Below, piece after piece: positions 11,060-21,461 of a stretch of DNA of 64,000 nt. The stretch is from Ancylostoma caninum (Eukaryota > Nematoda > Chromadorea > Rhabditida > Ancylostomatidae), in NCBI GenBank assembly GCA_037903475.1, contig JBAJFG010000572.1:124001-188000 (forward strand). The letters run 5' to 3'. How positions within the stretch are numbered: the first letter of the stretch is position 1; every line of letters starts with the position of its first letter. A program made the position numbers and the translations under genes. Below the pieces are notes generated by a model. The model had not been told where the DNA came from, searched no databases, and worked only from the letters and a program-made list of their open reading frames with translations.

Positions 11060-14000
11060 TTATGAAAGGATGATATGAAAGACAGATTCATGTTGAACGT
11101 AAAACATTCTAAAGATCGTGGAAGACTGCTTTGAAGCACTATTTTTGAGGAACAGCAGATTAACTACCGTCAAAAGGGAACTACCAGACAATAATAACTG
11201 TACAGAAAAACTAGAAAAAAGGCACAACAGTAGTCCGGCCTGAAAAGTGGATGAGGCAACGAACCTCAACGACTCCTCAGCAGCTGCCTTTAGGAGACGG
11301 CTGGCTCTGGCTACTCGCTCTCCATCCTTGTTCATCGCTTGACAAAACGAAGCTGAGTCGCAATGAAGCAAAGCTAGGCAAAGGCGAGCCCGTGATAATT
11401 CGCCAGCAGGATCACCGTCAGCATCACGTGGGCGTAATTTCGATAGTCTGGTACTGAACTGTTGGCGAAAAATACTGCAAAACATGTTCACATCTTTTAC
11501 CGTTCAACAACAGCGAAAAGCTCAGTGGCAAGCGCCTCTCGCACTCTTTCCGGCTGCGAATCCATTTCTACTTGCTCGTACTTCGCACAAGAGTCACGAG
11601 CGCTCTGTACTCCAGCGTAAAATGAAGAAATGCACCTGCGAAAAAGCTTGAGTACCAGCAAATGTACATAATAGCGAACTCTTTGAACCTGCATACCCTT
11701 CCAACGAAGGAGAGATTCCTACTCCAATGAGTGCATCGAACTTCTTCGATGTTTTCTCAAACAGAGGCGAAGGCTCGAGATTAATTGACTTTAGCTGGGA
11801 AATCAGACGTTTCTCCAGTTCGCACAAATCATGGGAGATGATGCCCTAGAAAAAATAGGAAACGTCTCGAAAATGACAGAACGCATCAAAACGTTCTTGT
11901 ATTAATACCGTGAACTTCTCGAACAAGATGTCTCCAAAAAGATGCTGGTAAACTGTTGAATAAGAGCTTATACGTGGCCAATCCTGAATGATCAAGCAGA
12001 TTTGAGCTTGTGCAAAAAAAAGAAGTGGGAATGAATAAAAATTTGTTCAACCCACTAACTATGGAAACAAAATTACTTCAAAAAAACATATCCTCACCGT
12101 GCGCAAGATCCCACTCAGAGCGTGAAGGAACTCGATAATATCACTTGCCTTCTCGTAGAAGTCACAAATTGAAACTACTGGTTCGCGAGCGAAGCTACAC
12201 ACACTGCAATAAAACAGTGAACTTGAAATGTAGTGAATTCCGAGCATTTGTATGGGATCATTACTTGATACTAGATGGTGTACCCGGCTTCGCTCAGATG
12301 TTCTATTTCTGCTGGCTATGTAAAGCTGATACCAGCATTTGTTGAGGCAAAATATCCCTCTCAAGGTGTTCATCATTTGGTGATCAGCTTAAAGGCAGCA
12401 CTTACGGAAATTTTCACTTCAGAAATGAGTCGCTCACCATGTAGCCGGCCGCTGGACAATCGCAGCAGTAAGTTGAACACCTTGAGTGGCCGCCTACCTG
12501 CGAAGATACTGCCGTGGACACATCTGCCGCTCTGGACATTAGGGTTCCGTAGCGCCAACTAACGCCGTTGACAGGGTGTGCGCATGTGGTTCAGCGGGGG
12601 CTTATTTATGAAGTTCGTACCATTTGCAGGGTGTGGTGAGACCCATCACGGAACACGCGCTGTGTACACACATGAAATACCGCCATCATTTTCTGTTTTT
12701 CGCGTGTTTCACGCTACTTCATCGTTGCCAATCAGTTCATCGACCCTAAAAACCCCGATATACCGCGAAATCTTCAACCCAAAAATTTCCGTGAGTGCTG
12801 CCTTTAAGTGGCACTTCTTCACCCCGTCCCCTTCTCTCAAAAATATGGCAAACTTGCTTGACTGGTTATACACACATAAACACATATACACACATACACA
12901 CACACTTTTATATAAAGTCTGTCCGAAATGACTAGTCCGCCCACGCACGTGGAGATCGAGAGGCGGCCACGCTTGCCAGCTCTCCAAGTCGTCATCTCTA
13001 ATTTGCGTATCACGTTTCATCGTTATCTTTAAGGTATCGACCAATGATTTGGCTGTGACGTGCTCGACTTGGCAGCTAACATCACACGTCCCAGCCGCGC
13101 CGCCTCTCGATCCCCGCGTGCGTAGGTGGACTCGTCGTTCCAGACAGCGTGTATACAGATAAATGAGAAGAAACTGCTAACGTAAGGGTTCTGTAGTATC
13201 AATCTTTCAGCGAAAAAATCCTATAACCAAAGTTTCTTATAAAGCGGTGGCAACTAAATATTGAGAAGGATAAAAATGCAACTGTATCTTCATTAACTAA
13301 GAAATATTAATAATAAGAGAAGAAATAAACTTAAAAAAATAATAAAAAAAGAAAAGAAATAAACTCGAAAATAAAAAACGAATTTCTCACCGACCAATCC
13401 ACTCTGAGCATTTTACGTTGATTTTTTGTGGCAGAAGTGAGCTGGCTTTTGATTCTCTCAGCTGCCTGGTAACCTTTTCCGCTTCTGATGTAAGCATACG
13501 ACCAAACGAGAACGCTTCATCACCAATCAACGCATCAATCAAGTCTAGAGCTCAACGATGATAAACAAGATGAAAACGCTAAATTCCTCAACTTCGAAAC
13601 TCATAACAACCTGGTCGGTAACTAGGACATCCAGCGGCTTGAATAATGCGGAAGAGCTCTCCTTGTACGAAGAGTTGCTCAACGACTATTAGAGTTTTCT
13701 TCAGCTCATTGACAACATTCAAGAGGGAGCTTGATTCAGTGATCAGATTCGCAATGAAGTTCTAAATCAGAATAATGCGACAAAGTGATTTATTCGAGAA
13801 ACACACAAGAACTATGAAGACAGTGAATCATACCTTTCTTCCTTCAAGGTAAAGATCAAGAAGCCTTTCATAGTCAGTCCCCTGCAGCAAAGCCAAAGCA
13901 GTGAGCTGGTTCGCAACCCAATCCGGCTCCGATAGCTCACCAATTTCATCTTCCAGATCAGTAAGAAGTTGGCGACGAGTACGAATAACTCTTCCAGTAA

Positions 14001-15234
14001 GACCAGACACAACAGAGTGCATCTGCAACAAATGAGAGCAGTTATAGTTGTAGAGTGCGAGGGTGGCAGAGAAGGATGGAAACCCATTCTGCCTGAATTT
14101 CAAAAAAAAAAGTCACTAGAAAATCTATTTCAGTTTCGTTTTCAAAGAAAATGTGGTGAAAATGAACTATAAATCAACTATGAATAAGCTAGCAAAAAAT
14201 TTCATCGAGCAATTTTGAAAATTCTTTTTTTTTTACAATTTTGCAATTTTTGAATTTTGCGAAATCTTATCCACTTCCAGGACATGGAGGGGTGTCTTCC
14301 CCGTGCAACAACTACGGACACAAGGCAACCGCAATAAAGGATCTCAAAATACAAATTATGAGAAAACAGTTAAGAAAACAGTAAGGTTAAAGTGAAGGAG
14401 AAGGTACAGTAAGAGGATATCCGAGACTAACGACAAAATCCTCAAATTTGCACAAACCGATGTAGTTAACGGTTCTGTGGCAAGCTGTTTGTGGAGGAGT
14501 TCCGCCAAGGTGAGGGCGAATGCGTCGCTGAGGGCATCTCCTTCAGGTTCTCCAATCATAGCGATAAGCCTGTGCAAAGCAATGAAGCGTTGCACCGAGG
14601 CTTGCTGCTCTCTAGACATAGGCCTAAAGAAATCCTTTTTTTTTGTTGCACATCTTTGAACTAGTGTTCATTTATAACCTCGGCTCGACAACAGACTGTG
14701 TCGTTCTGGCACTGGAGACAGCTTCAGCGAGTTTTTCTGCAAGTTCTCTGACATTTCGTACCTAAAAAGTGATGTACGCAGCATCCGCTTCCGAATATGG
14801 GAAGCAAATCCTGTCATAGTAATAGATGACAAGAAAGCCAACCTCACTAGAAGCCTCTAACACATCACGATATCGACGCCCAACCATTTCGCGAAGTTCT
14901 TCCTTTTTTCCCTCCATTTCCGTTCTTTAAACACAACTATGTTATTTTTCATGCGAATGAGGGTGTGAGAGATTAAGTGCATTATTTCTAACATTTGAGT
15001 TGCTTTTCTTTTCTCACAGTTGGTGCAGTGCAGTGTATTGTGGCGTACTTTTCTCTAAAAGTACGCCACAGTACACTGCACTGCACCAACTGTGAGAACT
15101 TCTTCAAATTTACCCCCCCCCCAAAAAAAAATGAATGCGGCTCTCGTGAAGAGGAAATCAACTGACTGTAGGTTCCCCTGTATGTGTTGGAGTTGTTCGA
15201 CCGTTAAGTCTTTCATCAAACGTTCAACATCCAT
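11060..15234 (-). CDS. cogc-1: Conserved oligomeric Golgi complex subunit 1 (COG1), C-terminus unresolved
   Basis: COG1 is part of lobe A of the COG tethering complex, which acts in retrograde vesicle traffic at the Golgi. Exons in transcription order: 15167-15234, 14843-14924, 14679-14761, 14428-14623, 13834-14022, 13611-13761, 13391-13544, 12088-12203 (or ending at 12098), 11909-12006, 11697-11845, 11501-11635, and a last recognised exon from 11474 to about 11250. The N-terminal block EGKKEELREMVGRRYRD matches the COG1 motif KKEELRQMVGERYRD of vertebrates. Later exons keep weaker similarity (an ARLC helix near the end). The boundary of exon 8 is ambiguous: the better-looking donor GTGAGG does not keep frame, while the GTTTTT donor does. 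The open frame after about 11250 down to the stop at 11060 is hydrophobic and probably unspliced intron. Recognised exons cover roughly 550 residues against nearly 1000 in human COG1. Confidence 0.82.
12389..12807. mobile_element. TTAA-flanked MITE family A, copy 1
   Basis: Bounded by TTAA, with inverted termini AGGCAGCACT...AGTGCTGCCT. The left end reads TTAAAGGCAGCACTTACGG and the right end is its inverse. The interior is shared with the copy at 44633-45062. No coding frame is conserved. It lies in the intron between cogc-1 exons 8 and 7. The TTAA duplication suggests piggyBac-type mobilisation. Confidence 0.85.
12868..12912. repeat. Imperfect CA-rich microsatellite
   Basis: A run of CACA/CATA units lies between the two MITEs in the cogc-1 intron and ends directly at the TA-flanked MITE that follows. 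Confidence 0.7.
12913..13153. mobile_element. TA-flanked MITE family B, copy 1 (diverged)
   Basis: Starts with a decayed form of the terminus TATAGTCTGTCCGAAACGAC and ends with its inverse. The interior (GTATCACGTTTCATCGTTAT) is shared with the copies at 32375 and 33237. It lies in a cogc-1 intron right next to MITE family A. Its more diverged ends suggest an older insertion. Confidence 0.75.
15011..15098. repeat. Near-perfect 42-bp inverted repeat (hairpin) in cogc-1 intron 1
   Basis: Arms 15011-15052 and 15057-15098 are inverse complements with one mismatch (a G:T pair in RNA), separated by the four bases CTCT. It lies inside intron 1 of cogc-1 (14925-15166). As RNA it would form a long, stable stem. 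It could be a foldback element, a hairpin RNA precursor or a cloning/assembly snap-back. Confidence 0.85.
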
Positions 15235-15414
15235 GATCCCAGTTCACTCGGCTGAGCTTCGTGTTACAGAAGATAACGACGATTTGGTCGGAGCGTTGTT
15301 TTTGCTCAAATTCTACAAAATTTGCATCACTAACAACAGGGCAACTTGTGAACGACGGTAGTACGCCGACGATTAAAACTCAGAAATCAAAACAGGCGCT
15401 GAAAATTGTTGGAC

Positions 15415-15624
15415 CAGGGATGAGCGGAAGTACTGCGTAAGAGCGGAAGTCGAACGTCGGAAGTTGGAGGAATTTTGAATCCTGCCGAAAATTTGAAGGG
15501 ATAAAACAGAATGTATAGGTTGGCGTAACTCAACCAATGTCAATCCTCCAGAAATTCAGAAGTCAGAAGCTCGCATAACGCCAGGATTCGGGAACTTCCA
15601 AAACCGGAACTCCGCTCATCCCTG
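15415..15624. mobile_element. hAT-like MITE (CAGGGATGAGCGG family), 210 bp
   Basis: Inverted termini CAGGGATGAGCGGA and TCCGCTCATCCCTG. The flanking octamers TGTTGGAC and TTTCGGAC agree at six of eight positions, consistent with a decayed 8-bp hAT target duplication. It lies between the 3' end of txl-1 and the 5' end of cogc-1. The copy at 17293-17502 is the same length. Confidence 0.85.
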
Positions 15625-16110
15625 TTTCGGACCCCAACAACAATCTTCAAGAGATGTGATTGTATGAAACTACAACTTGAAAGTCAATATGGATGGGTGT
15701 CTTTCAACCAAACAATTTTAATGTAACCACACGATCGGATAAGCATTTATTAGGCATGTACACCAGGAACATTACAAAGAAAAGGAGAAAAATTAGGAAG
15801 GGACGCCGTAAACACAATGATAACCATAAGCTAAACATTTCCAACCATAGGTGTAACGTAGACCACGAAAACGTGTATTTTTTCTCATGGTTAAGGCGGG
15901 ATAAGGCGAATGTGCAAGTACACGCTCCTTACCAAGCTTTCAGTTTGCCCTTATTTGGTAAATAAACTTAAATGGTGGACACATCAAAGCAAACGGAAAG
16001 AGTATGAGATTTCACATGCATATAATGTCACACCTGTGGTAACGACAGAAGAGAACCAGTACTTAAACAAAAATCATTTGCAGCGTGTTGAAGACAGAAT
16101 TGGCAAAATC

Positions 16111-18741
16111 CTAATGACCCACTTCGCCCTTCTTCCCAGCCACCTGCAAACGAACACTTTGACACAACTTCTGAAGAATACAACCAAAGGAAAAAACCAA
16201 ACTATAGACGTTTCAAACGGATGGTAGCCGAAGTTATGCCCTACAGCTTTTCTACATTGTCCGACGTTTTTTGCAAAGATTCCTCACGACAGGCGCTAAT
16301 TACTACGCTCGCCACGTTGCGATACAAGGTCGCACATGAATGACTTCGCTCTTTGGCCAGGCTGTCGCTTACGCAAAACCCACGTGGCGAGCCACGCAAT
16401 GTCCATCGAAAGCGCGAGAAGACGCGCATAACCACGGTCTGTCGGAGAGGAAAACACCACTAACCCGTTTGAATTCGTTCATATTTACGCCGCTCAACGG
16501 TGTTCCGTAAATCCTCAGTTTCTCAATCTCAGTCACCTGTAACGAAATGTCATCAGTTAGCGTTACAAGTGCAATCAAAGTCGATCAGAATAGAAGAACA
16601 AACATCGCCGCCACCGTGATTGTTCTCAATGAAAAGCTGGATATTATTGACGTTCTGGAACTTCACATACTTCAGTGGTTGCAGCTCCGGCTCTAAATAT
16701 CTTCAAGTTTAGACAAGATTAGGCCTGAGTGTTAAATATCTCCTGCCAACCACGATCTAGTCAAAATTTAGACGTAAAAGTGTGGCTTATTTCATGTCTA
16801 GGATATGGGAGGATTTCTTTGATGTTAGCAATATGTACATATCAAAGTAATTGTAAAGTTTTGATACAGCAAATGGGCGTGGGTAACAACAGAGTTGCTA
16901 TGGTTTGTGAAAGATGCATTAACTGAAGTGGAGGAGGAAGCAGACAGTAGTACTTGGAGAAGGAAGGAAATCGAGAGCGATAAGGGGGATAAACATGCCA
17001 AAATGAAGAATGTAGTCTAGAAAGCCCCTTTAAGGGTGTCTTTTAAGCACAAACAATTAAGCTAGGCTTCCAAAGCGTCCAATATGGAGTCTATTATAAA
17101 TGAGTGGTATGTGTCAGAATGTATCGGAATGCTTCAAAAAACGTTAGAATTGTGAAAGCATGTCGCAGCTAAGCCGCGTCGCGGCGAAACGTTGCTAGCG
17201 AAATTAACAAAACTAAATCAGGCCAATCGCATTTAAGAACAGAGGCAAGCGTGAAATACAAGATAAGTATGAACAATCCGCATGCTCCCCACCAGGGATG
17301 AGCAGAAGTACTGCGTGAGACCCGAAGTCGGAAGTTGGAGGAAGTCCGAAATCTGGGGATATTTGGGGAGATTAATACAGTATGTCTGAGTTGGCGTGAC
17401 TCAACGACTGCCAATCGTACAAAAATCTAGAAGTCAGAAGCTCACATGAGCCCAGAATTCAGAAACTTCCGGCTTCCGAAACCGGAATTCCGCCCATCCC
17501 TGATTCCCACAAACGATTACCACAACTGTAACCATCAAAGACCTCATAATTCATGAAAAAAGGAGAATTTCAAGCAATACGTTGACTTCTGAAATAAGTG
17601 AGCAAAAAGGTGGAAAGGAAGGAAATGCAAGGTGCAAAAGGCTGCCAAAACACTGCGGCACTCTTTCGCCATTTCAAATGTCATCCTTTACTATCTAGTT
17701 AGGTACCATGTCATTGGTATACATGATGAGTAACAGGCAGGTGCATTTGGTTAAGTGGAGAAATCCCAGAAATACCGCTTACCATTTTGTGCTTTCTCAC
17801 TGAACTCTAACACCTGAACTGCTTCAACAGAAGATGCACCATCGAAGTCGAGCGTTTTTGGAAGATTAGAGAATACTCGCACAACCTTCGGTGTTTTATT
17901 GTCGGTGCCCTTAAGAATAGAAGCCTAGAATAGTAGTCAACCCGGTAGCATTCTGTATTTACCTTCAACATGATCGAGTGTACTTTGACAGGCTGCGTAA
18001 AAGGAAGAGAAATGATCAGCTGTTCGTCACAGTCTGATCTGAGTACGTTCTCTCCTGAACTTTGAGCAGTTCAAATGTATGTACTTGGAAGCGGAAATGA
18101 CTGCGAATACATACCCTCGAGGAATCCGGCTAATGGCGTGCCATCATCCCCGTTAAGACATTCCATCTGTTTCTTATCTACCAAGCAAGTGATATCTGAC
18201 TGTCCAGGGACATCCCCCGAGGGTTGTGTGTCCGCCCACTTCTGCACCATTGTCTCAAGACCGTTGGTGTTGGCACCACGCAATGAATCCACTTTGGTGC
18301 TGAAGCGAGAGTCAATTCAACATTTTGCCGGAATGAGTGCTACTAATAAGGCATCAGGCCAGTTGAACAAAGCGTACCCGTTCACAAAAACAATGAAAGT
18401 CGGCATAGCAGAAACCCCATTCTGAGCTGCCGTTTCTGCAAAAAGGGTAAATGTGAACTGAAAGCAAATTACAAATGGAGAACAAGAGTACCTTCACATT
18501 TGTCGACATCGACTTTGAGAAAGACCATCGACATGTACTTATTGGAAAGGCTTTCAAAAACTGGTGCGATCATTTTACATGGCCCACACCTAAACAGCTG
18601 ACAATGAATTCCTTAGAATAATTAATTTACTATTACACAAACTAACCACTCCGCAGAGAAATCAACCACTACCGGCTTTGCTCCTGCTTCTGCCATTGCA
18701 GATTGGAAATCGGAGTCGTCCTGACATACTCTGACTGGCAT
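16111..18741 (-). CDS. txl-1: Thioredoxin-like protein 1 (thioredoxin plus PITH domain)
   Basis: Nine exons in transcription order: 18647-18741, 18492-18589, 18378-18435, 18115-18299, 17963-18054, 17783-17924, 16604-16692, 16465-16536, 16111-16143. All are GT-AG with agreeing phases and give 287 residues (human TXNL1 has 289). The N-terminal thioredoxin fold carries the redox motif WCGPC (cysteines 33 and 36) and the cis-proline segment MPTF. The C-terminal PITH domain shows [17 protein letters not shown] and NMNEFKR, and the last exon encodes the family's short basic tail (AGKKGEVGH). Family members are cytosolic oxidoreductases that associate with the 26S proteasome. It lies upstream of, and in the same orientation as, cogc-1. 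From memory, the C. elegans orthologues are also adjacent gene models. Confidence 0.95.
17293..17502. mobile_element. hAT-like MITE (CAGGGATGAGCGG family), second 210-bp copy
   Basis: Termini CAGGGATGAGCAGA and TCCGCCCATCCCTG. Flanking octamers CTCCCCAC and ATTCCCAC agree at six of eight positions. It lies inside intron 6 of txl-1. The interior matches the copy at 15415-15624. Confidence 0.85.
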
Positions 18742-18757
18742 TTGTTCTAAAAAAAAA
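18742..18757 (-). promoter_or_regulatory. Candidate spliced-leader acceptor of txl-1
   Basis: On the minus strand a long T run ends in TTTTTAG, and the start codon follows five bases later (AACAA ATG). This polypyrimidine-AG arrangement immediately before the first ATG is typical of nematode SL trans-splicing. It supports the chosen start at 18741. Confidence 0.55.
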
Positions 18758-21461
18758 AAGTGGTAACAGAAACCCATATTCAGGAAGACCGCAACTTGAA
18801 AACGCATTTACACAGAAAATACAAAGATTAAACATTGTTTTGATATGACTTTAGCGGTATAATTTAGCCAACGCTATCTAATATCCATAGAATTCCGCAA
18901 AAAATAAGGATCGAAGAAAAGCAAAAACATCAGGTTGTATGCAATATTTTCAAGCAAACAACGAAAATATCCATAAGCCATAGATGCATGAGGATTAGCT
19001 GAGGAAACTGTACCGATTTACCGTCCAGTTGAGATCACTCAAAATTATCCTAGACGAATTACGGATACCGGTAAAGCAACGTAGCCTATAGCCGTACTAC
19101 CCAAAATTTACACTAATTTGCAACCATCAGAACCACTGAAACTTAGTCTGGGACTGTTCCCCTCACGTAGGCCAACCCGTCCAACTCATTGGTTAGGACA
19201 TCCCAGCGAGGTTTGCAGGGTAGGCCATGAAATATTGTGTATTTTAGGCAATTCTCCACTCCTGATTGATAATTTGCACTGGTTTTTTTTTCTGTCGAAC
19301 AAAAAAGAAATGAAGCGCTTTTGAGTCAAAGCAAATTTTCGCTGTATCCTTCGCCACAAAGTTATCGGTTACAACACATATTTTCGAAAAGACGTCTTCA
19401 TCTCGAAAATTACGGAATTTTCAAGCAGGACCTTTCGCTTTCAGTTGTTTGGATAGAGATAGAGTTAACCTTCCGAGCATACCAATGCCTTCTATGAATT
19501 TCACTTAATGAACACACGGGAAAGAAAAAGTCACGGCTACAAAAAATCCGATCAGCGCATTTGGCAGTACCACAAATTAGGGCGGGGAACGTTAACCGTG
19601 ATGGTTCATCCAAAACGGTGGGGCCATTGATACGGTGGGAAATCTAGAGGCGGCGCGGCCGACTTCGCAGCTGTTTGGAATAAAACTAACGAAGAAACTG
19701 ATCGTACAGAAAGGCAGTGGTAGCAAAGATGATAAGGTGGTAGAAAGGAGCATAATATTTAAAAAACCAAATAACACAATATGAGCTAACCGAACAGGCA
19801 TACTATGCTGTCATGTCCAGATTTACCACCGCCCCACCGGCCCCACCGTTTGGGATGGATTGTATATAATCCGCTCCAAAAACACGCTTGTTGAGATTTT
19901 GTGCCCATGATCTGCACTTCTCGCCTCTCTCGCCTGCCTACCAAATACATTTTCACGCGCTCCCTCCTTTACTATCTTCACAACTATGTTCCCTGGCGAA
20001 ACACACCATAGTGCACACCTTGCAATGAGAGCAGCGCAACATTACTCATTAGGCCACTTTAACACTTCAACCAGCCACTTTAACATTTACCCACGCGAGC
20101 TTCTTTGCTATGACTCAAGTTTTTAGAAAGCGTTTAAGAAAAAGCACAGTTTGAACCCAGTATATGCTAACCCTCATGACTTACAGCAACTAAAAGTATA
20201 AGACTAGAGCTAATGAATAAGTCGACAACTGGCCCTTTCTACAGTCTTTCTCAAAAATCCTTGCCTCACACCGCACCACCCGTCGCTCATCCACGCCACA
20301 TCACTTCTGCACTATCATGCGTGGTGTGACGTGGGCGGTGCGACGACATAAGGTAAAGATTTTTGAGAAAGTCTTTATAATGATCGTTTCATGGTCTTTA
20401 ACACCCCGATTTCACAGCTACTGAAGAGCTCTACAGCGGCATCAATCGCCTATCCAAGCCCCAGCATGCAGCACGTCACTAACACTACATTATGTACTAG
20501 TGCAGTCCGTCCTGGCGGTTTATTCGACTGACACTCTACATACATACCAAAGTTCTGGCCTGCCAAGAAACAACCTCAATTTTCCTATTATCTTCCCAAT
20601 GATGCTGCTCTTCTCGGACCTAGTGCCTTTGAATGACTAGTAAGAATAAACATCCAAACAGCACCACCTCAGCATCCCATAATTCCGTTTCATTTCCAAA
20701 AAATAAAGTAATGAGGTACATACATTTGAAATTGAAATGTTAACACATTGATAAAGATTTATGAAGACATTGCATGATTGTGAGCTTAACCATCACATTG
20801 GGAATCGATGAACAACGACATTATGTGATGAGCTGACCAGATACGACCACAAACACGAAGATGTGCAGATGAATTCAGCAAGTCAACTGAGCATGGAGAC
20901 AATGCTAATCCAACATCCAACAGCAAATCCACGGTGTGGTAATGGGCGAACATTGAATAGTACAAAGTGGGGCATTTCATAAAGTATACTTCAACAATGA
21001 ATGAGACAAAATGAATTGCAATCACAGTTATACGTGAACAATTTTGTTACAAGACCTTTAATTCGCCGCAGACGCTCATAAATTCTGTACAAAAGCACAC
21101 TAAAGAATACGACAGCCGCCGCAATGACGATATGGCTAAAGCTTGCCGAAGGCAACTGTGACTTAACTAGGAATAGAGTACTTAATATTTTAGAAGATTT
21201 GATTATCGGAAATAAGAGCAGGAGAATAATTCAGTAAGCCAGAACAAGCAATAATTTACGAATCGACTAAACCATAAATTAGATCTATTGAAGAACTCAC
21301 GATACCGTCTAAACTAGCATGAAGCGGTAAGCAGTGAGTGGCCAAGCAAAACTGTTAATTGAGGAAACGTATTCTTTTATAAGTAGGCTTTAAAGTTTAA
21401 GGTACAAAACCGAGAGGATCAACCCTTATTCAAAGAGCAGTGCTGGAGGAGGTTTTCAGTC
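18758..21461. other. Intergenic stretch between txl-1 and the SH3 adaptor gene
   Basis: No phase-consistent exons were found on either strand. It contains the short inverted-repeat element at 20244-20373 and otherwise AT-rich unique-looking DNA. The promoter of txl-1 would lie at its low-coordinate end, and the 3' untranslated region of the SH3 adaptor gene at its high-coordinate end. Confidence 0.6.
20244..20373. mobile_element. Small inverted-repeat element (TTTCTCAAAAATC termini)
   Basis: The left end CTTTCTCAAAAATCCTTGCC is inversely repeated at the right end (GGTAAAGATTTTTGAGAAAG), enclosing GC-rich DNA with a second inverse pair around GGTGCGG. A related, decayed copy is visible near 62220-62335. 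No coding capacity. It is probably a short MITE. Confidence 0.65.
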
